Below are positions 27,619 to 36,810 of a DNA stretch of 64,000 bases, in pieces. The notes under the pieces are model-generated. The model had not been told where the DNA came from. It saw only the letters and a program-made list of their open reading frames with translations, and did no database searches. Position 1 is the first letter of the stretch. The number at the start of each line of letters is the position of its first letter. The position numbers and the translations under genes are program-made. Source of the stretch: an uncultured Bacteroidota bacterium. GTDB lineage: Bacteria > Bacteroidota > Bacteroidia > Bacteroidales > F082. The stretch is taken from positions 1 to 64,000 of the forward strand of contig CALDOI010000048.1 of assembly GCA_937912115.1 (NCBI GenBank), in the 5' to 3' direction.

Positions 27619-29121
27619 ATGAGGAAAACCGTATTACTCTCAATAATCCTACTAATAAGTCAATTAAGTATGATGGCGCAGCTTTTCAACAAAGCTCAAA
27701 CAGATTTTGTTGGAGTTATGCAGCCGGTAACCACATGGATTAGCTATGGTGAGGAGAATAATCTAAAGGCATATTTGGCGGGCGATTATTATCAAGATGA
27801 TGCACATAGGGTTATTTCACAAACCAACACATATTACAATAAGAATAGGTTCAAGGGTGTATCAACCGTACTTCCCGCCTTATTTCGTGGTGATGCTGCT
27901 GCTGCTGATTATGATGGAGATGGTGATGATGACTTAATTGTTACCGGATTAACGGCTGACAATAGTCTAATAATGAGATTGTACAGAAATGATGGTGGTC
28001 AAAAATTTACTCCAATAAAGGAAATATTTGTTCCGGTAACTGATGGGTCTGTTGAGTGGGGCGATTATGATAATGATGAGGATCTTGATATTCTCGCAAC
28101 GGGTAAACAATTTAATAACCAGTTATCAACATATATATATCGAAACGATAAAGGAATATTTACTCAAACTGATCCGGGAATACCAGGTATTTACAATGGC
28201 AATGCTACTTGGGGCGATTATGATAACGACAAAGATCTTGATATTCTTATAACTGGTAATAGTGGTTCGAAGCCAATTACTGCAGTTTATGGTAATATAA
28301 ATGGAAAATACGGCAGAGTTGTACAACAATTTATTCCTCTTAAAAATAGTGCAGGGGCTTGGGGCGATTTCGATAATGATAATTATATTGATTTTATAGT
28401 TAGTGGTGAAGATGTTACCGGTTATCCTGTTTGTATGATTTATAAAAACCATGGAGGTACTTTTTTTAGTGAAGAGGCAGTAACTATAAGGCCACTCAGA
28501 GGATGCAGCATTGATTTAGGTGATTTTGATCTTGATAACGACCTTGATATTGTTATGACAGGTGAATCTTTGGAACGACCATATAGTATTGTTTATGAAA
28601 ACAAGCAAGGATTTGATTTTGAAAATATTATGGCCGGTTTACCCGGAGTTGCTGAGGGTAAAGCTATGTGGGGTGATTACGACAAGGATGGTGACCTGGA
28701 TATTCTTATTGCCGGAATAACAATTTGTTATGATTTTATTGGAGATATTTACACCAATACTTCCGATCCACCTGAAGCGGAAGAAACCAATAATATTTTT
28801 ATTAACTCTCCAATGCCAGATGATAAAGTGGGGCCGTTTTATTACTATGTATTTTCGTCATGTTATTGTGATCCGGAAGGTGGAGAAAATAATGCATATC
28901 ATATGTATGTAAGTAATGTACATCTTCAAAACCGCCGATACGATCTAAACTATAAGTTTAATGAATTACTTGTAAAACAGGTTCCAAACTGGGCTGATGC
29001 CGACAGAGGATATCGTACTTCAAACGGTTTTGCAACCAAAGCAGAAGCTGACATTGCCAGAAATCAGGTTATTGAATCCTATAAAGCCACTAACTTTATT
29101 ATTCATGAATTGAATTGGTAG
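27619..29121 (+). CDS. Secreted FG-GAP/VCBS-repeat beta-propeller protein
   Basis: 500 residues with signal peptide ('TVLLSIILLISQLSMMAQ'). Six calcium-binding-type repeats of about 55-60 residues run from ~90 to ~385: 'DYDGDGDDDLIVTG', 'DYDNDEDLDILATG', 'DYDNDKDLDILITG', 'DFDNDNYIDFIVSG', 'DFDLDNDLDIVMTG', 'DYDKDGDLDILIAG'. These form an integrin-like propeller. The C-terminal ~100 residues ('SCYCDPEGGENNAYHMYVSN' and on) are a different domain that slightly resembles SPOR ('YRTSNGFATKAEADIARNQV'). No T9SS tail is seen. It probably binds ligands at the envelope; partner unknown. Confidence 0.7.
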   Translation: MRKTVLLSIILLISQLSMMAQLFNKAQTDFVGVMQPVTTWISYGEENNLKAYLAGDYYQDDAHRVISQTNTYYNKNRFKGVSTVLPALFRGDAAAADYDGDGDDDLIVTGLTADNSLIMRLYRNDGGQKFTPIKEIFVPVTDGSVEWGDYDNDEDLDILATGKQFNNQLSTYIYRNDKGIFTQTDPGIPGIYNGNATWGDYDNDKDLDILITGNSGSKPITAVYGNINGKYGRVVQQFIPLKNSAGAWGDFDNDNYIDFIVSGEDVTGYPVCMIYKNHGGTFFSEEAVTIRPLRGCSIDLGDFDLDNDLDIVMTGESLERPYSIVYENKQGFDFENIMAGLPGVAEGKAMWGDYDKDGDLDILIAGITICYDFIGDIYTNTSDPPEAEETNNIFINSPMPDDKVGPFYYYVFSSCYCDPEGGENNAYHMYVSNVHLQNRRYDLNYKFNELLVKQVPNWADADRGYRTSNGFATKAEADIARNQVIESYKATNFIIHELNW

Positions 29122-29135
29122 TTCTAAACATTCTC

Positions 29136-30230
29136 TCAATATCCCAAACAAATACCAAGACCTTGAGCCGTACTTATTAATGCGTTATCCTTTGTTACCA
29201 GATTTGGAGATGCAATGGCATCTTTTAATGCAACAGCAACAAAATCAGGGTGGTGATAAGCCACCATCTTACCAAAATCACCATCAATTGCCATTTCCAT
29301 TGCCTTTACTCCCATTTGGGATGAAAGAACTCTATCATAGGCTATTGGAACTCCACCGCGTTGCAAATGTCCCAATATTGTTTCACGCATATCGTGCTTA
29401 AAACCAGCTTCGGCCAACTCATTAATTACTTGTCGGGAAACACCACCTAATTTAACATTTTCATATCCAATTTCTATATTTTCCTTAATAACAACATTGC
29501 CATTTTTTGGATATGCACCTTCAGAAACTACTACTACAGCAAACCCTCGATCCTTATGAAACCTCTTTTCCAGTGCTTCTTTAACTATATTAATATCATA
29601 TGCTATCTCAGGGATCAGACAAACTTCTGCGCCCCCTGCGATTGCGGCGTTTAACGCAATCCAACCTGCATTTCTGCCCATTACTTCAAGTACAAATACA
29701 CGGTTATGACTGGCAGCGGTAGTTACTAGTTTATCAACAGCTTCAGTTGCTATTTGAACTGCCGTTTGAAAACCAAATGTTGAATCGGTAGTACTTAAAT
29801 CATTATCTATGGTTTTTGGAACACCAATTATGTTAAGCCCCTTTTCATAAAGTCTTTGGGATATTTTTTGTGATCCGTCTCCACCGATGTTAATTACAGC
29901 GTCAATATTCATATGCCTTAGTCGATTGATTAGCTCATCCGAACGATCAGCAGTTGACCATATTCCTTCATTATTTTTAACTGGCCAGGCAAACGGGCCT
30001 CCTTTATTTGTGGTTTCAAGTATTGTTCCTCCTTGAAAATGAATTCCGGCTACTTTCTTATTATCCAACTCCACAATTTCCATGGGATTCCAAAGCACAC
30101 CGTTAAATGCCTGTATACTCCCAAGCACCTGCCAGTCATTTTCTTTTGATGCTCTGTGGACAATAGCTCTAATTACAGCGTTTAATCCGGGGCAATCCCC
30201 TCCTCCTGTTGCAACAAGTACTCGTTTCAT
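29136..30230 (-). CDS. pfkA: 6-phosphofructokinase
   Basis: Phosphorylates fructose-6-phosphate in glycolysis. 364 residues from the ATG at 30230; the longer track start at 30293 overlaps the promoter and is rejected. Motifs: phosphate loop 'ATGGGDCPGLNAVIRAIV', donor site 'INIGGDGSQKISQRL', catalytic 'GVPKTIDNDLSTTDSTFGF', and 'VMGRNAGWIALNAAIAGGAE'. The donor-site residues are mixed: Gly at the position equivalent to E. coli 104 (ATP-like) but Lys in PKTIDND at the 124 equivalent (PPi-like). The phosphate donor is therefore uncertain from sequence. It is convergent with the VCBS-repeat gene and has no operon partner. Confidence 0.92.
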   Translation of the reverse strand: MKRVLVATGGGDCPGLNAVIRAIVHRASKENDWQVLGSIQAFNGVLWNPMEIVELDNKKVAGIHFQGGTILETTNKGGPFAWPVKNNEGIWSTADRSDELINRLRHMNIDAVINIGGDGSQKISQRLYEKGLNIIGVPKTIDNDLSTTDSTFGFQTAVQIATEAVDKLVTTAASHNRVFVLEVMGRNAGWIALNAAIAGGAEVCLIPEIAYDINIVKEALEKRFHKDRGFAVVVVSEGAYPKNGNVVIKENIEIGYENVKLGGVSRQVINELAEAGFKHDMRETILGHLQRGGVPIAYDRVLSSQMGVKAMEMAIDGDFGKMVAYHHPDFVAVALKDAIASPNLVTKDNALISTAQGLGICLGY

Positions 30231-30282
30231 AATATTTTTTTTGCCTGATAAAAAGTTGTTGTGCCTTACAAAGTAAGTGGTG

Positions 30283-30315
30283 CAAATATACAAATGAGTT
30301 TTTTGATGATAACAA
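30283..30315 (-). promoter_or_regulatory. Putative promoter of pfkA
   Basis: On the minus strand TTG, 22 bases, then TATATTTG followed by CACCAC, a good Bacteroidota -7 box with its common downstream GCAC context. The start would be about 50 bases before the ATG at 30230, which excludes the ORF track's upstream start. Confidence 0.5.
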
Positions 30316-30386
30316 CAAACTTCATTAATTTGACATTAGTTTAAGATTGAATTATCTTTAAAGATTAATATTTAAGTCATAGCAAA

Positions 30387-30776
30387 ATGAAAAAAGAGAG
30401 ATGCAGATTTTTGTATTGGACGCCAAGAATCATTGTTATTTTATTTGCATTATTCATTAGTCTGTTTGCACTGGATGTTTTTGATGAAAATAGATCAACA
30501 TGGGAAACAATTCTTGCATTACTACTACACCTTATTCCAACAGCAATTATTATTGGGTCATTGTTTATTGCATGGAAATGGGAATTATTTGGGGCATTTT
30601 TTTATCCGGCTCTGGGTGTTATTTATATCATATGGGCATGGGGGAAGTTTCCGGTTATAACCTATTTAACAATTTCGGGGCCTGTGGTTATAATTGGAAT
30701 ATTATTTTTCCTTAGCTGGAACTATCATCGTCGTCAAAAACAAAAACCTGACGAGGAAACAATAGAGACAGAATAA
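30387..30776 (+). CDS. Small four-helix integral membrane protein
   Basis: 129 residues with four hydrophobic helices: 'IIVILFALFISLFALDVF', 'LLLHLIPTAIIIGSLFIAW', 'FFYPALGVIYIIWAWG' and 'LTISGPVVIIGILFFLSW'. The tail is charged ('HRRQKQKPDEETIETE'). It belongs to a conserved type of uncharacterised membrane protein; no function is known to me. A promoter fits upstream (TTTG-N20-TATCTTTA, ending near 30360). Its last 65 bases overlap, on the opposite strand, the 3' end of the TerC-family gene. Confidence 0.65.
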   Translation: MKKERCRFLYWTPRIIVILFALFISLFALDVFDENRSTWETILALLLHLIPTAIIIGSLFIAWKWELFGAFFYPALGVIYIIWAWGKFPVITYLTISGPVVIIGILFFLSWNYHRRQKQKPDEETIETE

Positions 30777-31776
30777 TACTTATTACTAATATTCCCAATA
30801 CCGTTAGTAAAGAGTACATTGTTGATATTGGAAAGATATCATGTATTAGCATCTTAACACCAATAAATACAAGCAAAACAGAGAGTCCAATTTTTAAATA
30901 GCTAAATTTTTCAACAATATTTTGAACAAGGAAAAAAAGTGAACGAAGGCCAATAATTGCAAATATATTTGAGAAGTAAACAATATATGGATCTTGTGTT
31001 ATTGAAAATATAGCTGGAACAGAATCCACTGCAAAAATAACATCTGTAAATTCAATTACCAGTAGTATTATAAACAGAGTTGTTACAAATAGTTTTCCAT
31101 TTTTTTTAATGAAAAATGATGAGCCACTGTATTCCTTATCAACCCTAAATAGTTTGGAGGCGAGTAATACTATTTTGTGATTACCGGTATCAATTTTCTC
31201 TTTCTTATTCCTGTCTAAAAACATTTTTAAACCAGTAAAAACAAGCAGTAATCCGAAGCCATAAAGAACCCATGAAAATTGTTGAATTAGTGCAGCACTA
31301 ACAAAAATAAAAAGGAATCTCATTACTATAGCACCTAATATTCCCCAAAAAAGCACCTTGTGGTAATATTTTTTTTGCAGTCCAAACGAATAGAAAATCA
31401 TCAATATAACAAATATATTATCAACACTTAATGCATATTCAATCAGGTATCCTGTGATATATTCCAGGCCAAGATTTTGGCGGTATTTGCCAAGTAAATA
31501 TTCATAATTGTCTGTTGAAATATCAATTGGGTGTTTGTATTTCGCAATAATATCCTTTAACTCACCAATATTATTAATTGTATGAATATGATCACCAAAT
31601 AAATAAATTACACCCCAAAAAATAAGCGAAAGCGAAACCCAGCCAATTGTCCAATAGAGTGCACTTTTAAACCCTACTTCCTTTGCCTCCTTATTAAAAA
31701 CACCAATGTCTAGAAACAACATTGTTATTATAAAGATTAAAAATCCCGAGAAAATTAAGATTTCGTGTAGGTGCAT
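30712..31776 (-). CDS. TerC/Alx-family integral membrane protein
   Basis: 354 residues with about nine membrane helices and the TerC signature acidic motifs in helices: 'YALSVDNIFVILMIFYSFGL' and 'VIEFTDVIFAVDSVPAIFSI'. Members are linked to tellurium resistance, pH response (Alx) and export of Mn2+. In this context a metal-ion exporter role is most plausible. The C-terminus ends in an acidic/Ser run (DDDDSSS). The gene is divergent from the glycosyltransferase fusion; a TATTTTTG -7 box sits at 31798-31805 on the minus strand. Its 3' end overlaps the convergent small membrane-protein gene. Confidence 0.92.
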   Translation of the reverse strand: MHLHEILIFSGFLIFIITMLFLDIGVFNKEAKEVGFKSALYWTIGWVSLSLIFWGVIYLFGDHIHTINNIGELKDIIAKYKHPIDISTDNYEYLLGKYRQNLGLEYITGYLIEYALSVDNIFVILMIFYSFGLQKKYYHKVLFWGILGAIVMRFLFIFVSAALIQQFSWVLYGFGLLLVFTGLKMFLDRNKKEKIDTGNHKIVLLASKLFRVDKEYSGSSFFIKKNGKLFVTTLFIILLVIEFTDVIFAVDSVPAIFSITQDPYIVYFSNIFAIIGLRSLFFLVQNIVEKFSYLKIGLSVLLVFIGVKMLIHDIFPISTMYSLLTVLGILVISIILSLLFPRQVFVFDDDDSSS

Positions 31777-31910
31777 TTTTGTTTATCTTATGATCGTCAA
31801 AAATAGCTAAACATTGTATTCAAATTAAAAACCATGGAAGTATTGTTAATTCAACTTGGTTTATAGCTTCATGGATTTTCATCTCTAGTATTTCAATTAC
31901 AAAAATCCCA

Positions 31911-31918
31911 TATCTTTG
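31911..31918 (+). promoter_or_regulatory. -7 box of glycosyltransferase fusion gene
   Basis: TATCTTTG followed by AC. The expected RNA start (~31921) is only about 7 bases before the ATG at 31928, so the mRNA would be nearly leaderless if this box is used. The track's TTG start at 31916 falls inside the box. Confidence 0.45.
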
Positions 31919-31927
31919 ACTGCTCAA

Positions 31928-33664
31928 ATGGAAAGACTTTCAGTTGTAATAATTACGTATAACGAGGAACGCAACATCGAACGATGCTTAGATTCGGTGA
32001 TTGATGTGGCTGATGAAATAATCGTTGTTGATTCCTTTTCCACGGATAATACTGAAGAAATTTGCAGTAATTACAACTTACGATTTATTAAACAGGAATT
32101 CCTGGGATATATTGAACAGAAAAATTACGCCCTTACTTTTGTAAATTATAAATTTGTACTGGCTTTGGATGCTGATGAAGCCCTGTCTGAAGAGTTAAAG
32201 AGAAGCATCTTGCAAGCTAAAATTAACTTTTTATCAGCCGGTTATTCAATGAATCGACTGACTAATTATTGTGGGAAATGGATTAAACATTGTGGTTGGT
32301 ATCCCGATACTAAATTGAGGCTTTTTAATCGCGAATTAGGATGGTGGGGAGGAACTAATCCACATGATGAAGTTATCATTGAAAAAGAACATCCAATATC
32401 ACATCTTAAGGGTGACTTATTACACTATTCATACTATACTCTTGACGACCATAACAGTCAAGTTGAGAGATTTACTGATATTGCTGCCGGCGAATATTTC
32501 AAAAAGGGTATTAGAGTTTCTAAGATAAAAATGTACATAAGCCCAATTGTAAAATTTATTCGTGATTATTTTTTCTTACTCGGATTTTTAGATGGGGGAG
32601 CAGGTTTAAGAATATGTTATATATCAGCGGGGGCTACGTACAAGAAATATCAAAAACTAAGAGGTACTGTCAATAGCATTATCATTAGTCGGACCGACAG
32701 TCTGGGAGATGTTATACTTACACTTCCCCTTGCAGGTGCAATAAAAAAGCAAAACCCAAATATCAAGGTAATATTTTTAGGCCGGACTTATTCAAAATCA
32801 ATAATAGAAACCTCCGACTACGTTGATGAATTTATAAATTTTGACGATATTTTAAAAAAGACTAACCCTGATCAAATCTCCTATCTTAAAGGATTAAATG
32901 CCGATGCAATAATTCATGTTTTCCCCAACAAGGAAATTGCTCAAATTTCGAAGAAAGCAGGTATCCCTATACGAGTTGGAACGAATCATAGACTATTTCA
33001 TCTTACAACCTGTAACAGGTTATTAAATTTAGGGAGAAAAAGCTCAAAACTGCATGAAGTACAGTTAAATTTAAAATTACTATCTCCATTTAATATCAAA
33101 TACAATTATTCGCTAACAGAAATACCTGAACTATATGGCTATAACGATTTTGGAGACTTAAATGAGAACCTTAGAAATTTACTCTCAAAAAAGAGGAATA
33201 ATTTAATAATACATCCAAAGTCGAAGGGAAGTGCAAGAGAATGGGGGTTGGATAATTTCTCGAAGTTAGTTGACCTGCTTCCTGATAAGAAGTATAAAAT
33301 ATTTGTGACTGGCACTCAGGAAGAGGGCAATTTAATGTTTGATTTTTTAAAAAAACATGAAGGGAAAATTGTTAATCTAACAGGAACATTATCTTTGAAT
33401 GAATTAATTGCTTTTATTAGCAAAGCGGATGCTCTTGTTGCAACAAGCACAGGGCCATTGCATATTGCTGCTGCTACCGGAATAAAAGCAGTTGGTATTT
33501 TTGCTCCAATGAGGCCAATTCATCCTGGCAGATGGAAGCCAGTTGGTAAAAATGCCGATTATTTAGTGGTTGATAAAAAATGCAGTAAGTGCAGAAACGG
33601 TGGGATTTGTGATTGCATCGTTGGGATTAGTGAAAATCAAGTTTACAATAAATTATTAGTTTGA
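31928..33664 (+). CDS. Two-domain glycosyltransferase: GT2 fused to GT9 heptosyltransferase-like
   Basis: 578 residues from the ATG at 31928. Residues ~1-250 are a GT2 domain of the WaaE/KdtX-like type ('LSVVIITYNEERNIERCLDS', 'DEIIVVDSFSTDNTEEIC', DxD-like 'FVLALDADEALSEELK'). Residues ~255-578 are a GT9 domain ('IISRTDSLGDVILTLPLAGA', 'LIIHPKSKGSAREWGLDNF', 'ADALVATSTGPLHIAAATG') like the ADP-heptose LPS heptosyltransferases. The fusion probably adds two consecutive sugars to the inner core of LPS or a related glycolipid on the cytoplasmic face. The lipid-kinase gene overlaps its stop by 4 bases, linking it to lipid metabolism. Sugar identity is not readable. Confidence 0.85.
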   Translation: MERLSVVIITYNEERNIERCLDSVIDVADEIIVVDSFSTDNTEEICSNYNLRFIKQEFLGYIEQKNYALTFVNYKFVLALDADEALSEELKRSILQAKINFLSAGYSMNRLTNYCGKWIKHCGWYPDTKLRLFNRELGWWGGTNPHDEVIIEKEHPISHLKGDLLHYSYYTLDDHNSQVERFTDIAAGEYFKKGIRVSKIKMYISPIVKFIRDYFFLLGFLDGGAGLRICYISAGATYKKYQKLRGTVNSIIISRTDSLGDVILTLPLAGAIKKQNPNIKVIFLGRTYSKSIIETSDYVDEFINFDDILKKTNPDQISYLKGLNADAIIHVFPNKEIAQISKKAGIPIRVGTNHRLFHLTTCNRLLNLGRKSSKLHEVQLNLKLLSPFNIKYNYSLTEIPELYGYNDFGDLNENLRNLLSKKRNNLIIHPKSKGSAREWGLDNFSKLVDLLPDKKYKIFVTGTQEEGNLMFDFLKKHEGKIVNLTGTLSLNELIAFISKADALVATSTGPLHIAAATGIKAVGIFAPMRPIHPGRWKPVGKNADYLVVDKKCSKCRNGGICDCIVGISENQVYNKLLV

Positions 33665-34608
33665 ATAGCGGAATAAATAAACATTGGTACGTAATAATAA
33701 ACCCTCATGCCGGTAGTAAAAAAACACAGACCGACTGGCCGGTTATTAGGAAATTATTGGAAGCTGAAGGCTTTAATGTTGAGTGTGTTTTTACGGAATA
33801 TCAATATCATGCAACTGAACTTGCAAAAAATGCTATTCAAGCAAATGGCTTTTTAAAAATAATTGTGGTTGGTGGTGATGGAACTCTTAATGAAGTACTA
33901 AATGGTGTATTCCTTCAGGATAAATATAAACCAACAGATATAAAGATTGGCGTTATTTCGATAGGCACAGGAAACGATTGGGGCCGGATGTACGGAATGC
34001 CGCATGATTATTTGGAGCAAATAAAAATAATAAAGCGCAGTAAAACTTTTTTACAGGATGTAGGGAAGGTAAGTTACTATCACCGTAGCAAAGAAAAAGT
34101 ACATTATTTCATGAATATTGCAGGAATGGGATTTGATGCTTTAGTTGCAAAAAAAACCAATATTGCTAAACAAAAAGGAGCCGGAGGAGTATTTACTTAT
34201 CTTTTTAATTTGCTTACCGGATTATTTCAATTTAGCCACAATTATCTTGAGATAGACAGGGAAGGGGAGCGAATCTTCTCAGGCAAAGTTTTCAGCATGA
34301 GTATTGGAATTTGTAGTTATAATGGTGGAGGTATGATGCAACTACCATACGCCATATCCAATGATGGCCTATTTGATGTTACTTTAATAAAGAAAACGAC
34401 ACGACTAAAAGTGGTAAGAAATATTAAAAATCTTTACGATGGGTCGTTCGTAAAAATGAAGGAAGTTGAAACCTATACAGGCGAACAGTTTACAATATCT
34501 GCAGTCCCACAAAAATCAGTATTCCTCGAAACAGATGGGGAATCACTTGGACACTCCCCATTAAATTTTACTTTATTACCACTTGCCATTAAGGTGATAA
34601 TAAAATAA
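33661..34608 (+). CDS. Diacylglycerol kinase-family lipid kinase
   Basis: 315 residues. The catalytic domain shows 'WYVIINPHAGSKKTQ', the nucleotide-binding 'IIVVGGDGTLNEVLNGVF' and 'IGVISIGTGNDWGRMYGMP'. The C-terminal beta-domain includes 'GGGMMQLPYAISNDGLFDV'. It phosphorylates a lipid alcohol such as diacylglycerol or a sphingoid base; Bacteroidota make sphingolipids, so a long-chain-base substrate is possible. The start is TTG at 33661 within TTGA, overlapping the preceding stop, so translation is coupled to the glycosyltransferase fusion. No internal ATG would preserve the first strand. Confidence 0.88.
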   Translation: MNSGINKHWYVIINPHAGSKKTQTDWPVIRKLLEAEGFNVECVFTEYQYHATELAKNAIQANGFLKIIVVGGDGTLNEVLNGVFLQDKYKPTDIKIGVISIGTGNDWGRMYGMPHDYLEQIKIIKRSKTFLQDVGKVSYYHRSKEKVHYFMNIAGMGFDALVAKKTNIAKQKGAGGVFTYLFNLLTGLFQFSHNYLEIDREGERIFSGKVFSMSIGICSYNGGGMMQLPYAISNDGLFDVTLIKKTTRLKVVRNIKNLYDGSFVKMKEVETYTGEQFTISAVPQKSVFLETDGESLGHSPLNFTLLPLAIKVIIK

Positions 34609-34625
34609 ATAACAATAATCAGGAG

Positions 34626-36776
34626 TTAATTTTTAACCACTTTTGGTATAGTAAAACTAAATATGCTGCCTTTCTCTGGAGTGCTTTCTACCCAAATAGT
34701 TCCATCAATTCTTTGTACAAAATCCTTTACAAGCATTAAACCTAAGCCGGAGCCCTGTTCATTTTCTGTGCCAATTGTTGAATATCCTGAGGTATCTACA
34801 AAAAGATTATCCATAATTTCAGATTCCATTCCTTGCCCGTTATCAGCAACTGATATAACAAAAAGGTCAGGTTTTTCTTCACATTTAATGGTAATTTTAC
34901 CACCATTATAAGTAAACTTAAGAGCATTACTCAACAGGTTTCGAAATATTACTTGTAACATATTTTTATCCGCAACAACTTCAATGGTTTCATCAATACT
35001 GGTTATAATAGATATTTTCTTTTCATTAGCTTTAACCTGAATTGATTGAACAACTTTACTTACTAATACTAACAGATTTAACGGGTTAGGATTAGGCTTA
35101 ATACTATTTTGTTGCGAACGAGTCCAGTTAAGTAAATTATCAATAAGCTCATATGTATTAGTTGCTACCGAACTCAACTGTAGTGAGTAAGAAACAACAT
35201 TTTCAAAATTTCCAGCTTCTGCTTCTTCTTTCAATAAATAAGAAAAGCCAAGCAATGACGTGAATGGACTTCTAAGATCATGTGCAATTATTGAAAACAA
35301 TTTATCCTTAGTTATATTTGACTCTTTAAGTTGCAATGAACTATCACTTATTAACTTGTTTTTAGCTTGTAACAAGGCTATTCGTTCCTTACGTTTTTTT
35401 CTTATCGACATTATCATAATCAACACTGATATGGCAATAGCAGCAATTAATGCAGCTATGAATACTAATATTCTTTGTCGGAAAATTACAAATTCCTGAA
35501 GTTTGTTTTCATCTTTTAATTTTTGATTTTCAAGCTCTTTTTGCTCAGATTCATATTTGGTTTGGATTTCTGTAAGCTCCTGAGCCTTCATAATATTATC
35601 AAGGCTATCTTTCATATTCACAAATCTTTGGAAATAATATAAAGCTTCCCTGTATTTCCCCCAATCTCTGTAATTACTCATAAGAGCTTCATAAATTTCT
35701 TGATTATGGGAGTTATATTCCGATTGTTCACATAGTTCAAGACTTTGTATTAGGTAATCCTCGGCCAACCCATACTTCTCTTGCTTTGAATATGTTTTCC
35801 CAATACTTATAAGGTTAAATATTTCTCCTTGCTTAATTCCTAGCTTTTTACAAATAGATAGAGATTGTTTAAAATATTTGCCGGCCTCTACATAATTCTC
35901 CATTTCAAGGTATATTACACCAATGTTATGGCTTGATTGAGCCAGTATATATTCGAAGTTGGATTTTTTTGCAATTTCATTAGCAATATTTGTATAGTAA
36001 ATCGCTGTATCAAATTGAAGGAGACGTCGGTATACTATTCCCAATGAGTTATAATTGGAACAAAGTTGATAATTATTATTCGTGTTTAAATATATATCAA
36101 CTGCTTTTTTAATATATCTAATGGCATTATCATATAATGTTAAATCAATATTAATGAGTCCAATATTACCAAGGGCGATTGCCTCATTTTCTTTCTGATT
36201 TAAACTATTAAAAAGTTTATGTGCTCTGAAATAGTAATCTAACGCTTTGTCGGATTCATTCAAGGCATCATATACATTGGCCATATTATTATAGTTCGCA
36301 GCTAATAAGGATGGATATCTGGTACTATCTATATTATCTATTGATAAATGGTAGTAATGTAATGCCGAGTCATATTCATATAGATCATTATAACAGTTTC
36401 CAATTAAATTATTTACCCTAGCAATATCTTCAATACTATCAATATAAAGATCAATACTGGTTTTAAAACTCGAAATAGCAAGGTCATTTTTGTATTCTTT
36501 GTTTAAGAATGAACCATATACTTTATAATAATTTGCAGATATGTAATTATTTTGAGTTTCTATTAATCTACTTTTAACGACGTCAAGATATTTAAAAGCA
36601 GAATCTGTATTATTTTCATTAAACTCATGTGCAATATCTAATAAAATACTCAACTCATCATCAACACTTTGTGCAACTATGAGCTCCGATTTTAAACTAT
36701 CTATTACTCTTTGTGCAACACATAAGTTCACTAATAATAAAGCTAACAATAGCCCTATGAGTTTGATGCTTTTCAA
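34626..36776 (-). CDS. TPR-repeat sensor histidine kinase, orphan
   Basis: 716 residues from the TTG at 36776. This start gives a clean signal peptide ('KSIKLIGLLLALLLVNLCVAQ') and a leader of ~30 bases behind a good promoter; the track's TTG at 36806 would be leaderless. The periplasmic part (~30-400) is a chain of tetratricopeptide repeats ('AANYNNMANVYDALNESDKA', 'AIALGNIGLINIDLTLYDNA'). A coiled coil and one membrane helix ('IAALIAAIAISVLIMIMSI') follow, then a HisKA domain with His in 'FSIIAHDLRSPFTSLLGFSY' and an HATPase ('NLLSNALKFTYNGG', 'GSGLGLMLVKDFV'). No response regulator is adjacent. Confidence 0.9.
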   Translation of the reverse strand: MKSIKLIGLLLALLLVNLCVAQRVIDSLKSELIVAQSVDDELSILLDIAHEFNENNTDSAFKYLDVVKSRLIETQNNYISANYYKVYGSFLNKEYKNDLAISSFKTSIDLYIDSIEDIARVNNLIGNCYNDLYEYDSALHYYHLSIDNIDSTRYPSLLAANYNNMANVYDALNESDKALDYYFRAHKLFNSLNQKENEAIALGNIGLINIDLTLYDNAIRYIKKAVDIYLNTNNNYQLCSNYNSLGIVYRRLLQFDTAIYYTNIANEIAKKSNFEYILAQSSHNIGVIYLEMENYVEAGKYFKQSLSICKKLGIKQGEIFNLISIGKTYSKQEKYGLAEDYLIQSLELCEQSEYNSHNQEIYEALMSNYRDWGKYREALYYFQRFVNMKDSLDNIMKAQELTEIQTKYESEQKELENQKLKDENKLQEFVIFRQRILVFIAALIAAIAISVLIMIMSIRKKRKERIALLQAKNKLISDSSLQLKESNITKDKLFSIIAHDLRSPFTSLLGFSYLLKEEAEAGNFENVVSYSLQLSSVATNTYELIDNLLNWTRSQQNSIKPNPNPLNLLVLVSKVVQSIQVKANEKKISIITSIDETIEVVADKNMLQVIFRNLLSNALKFTYNGGKITIKCEEKPDLFVISVADNGQGMESEIMDNLFVDTSGYSTIGTENEQGSGLGLMLVKDFVQRIDGTIWVESTPEKGSIFSFTIPKVVKN

Positions 36777-36810
36777 ATAAGTTGCTGGTTTATGGATTAA
36801 TATCAATATT

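Noticed and set aside
27880-28760. Regular repeats that might be a CRISPR or tandem repeat array
   Set aside because: They are in-frame codons for VCBS propeller blades inside one ORF; there are no identical direct repeats with unique spacers.
30231-30293. Longer N-terminus of phosphofructokinase
   Set aside because: The extension overlaps the promoter and is not part of the PFK fold, which begins with MKRVLVATGGGD.
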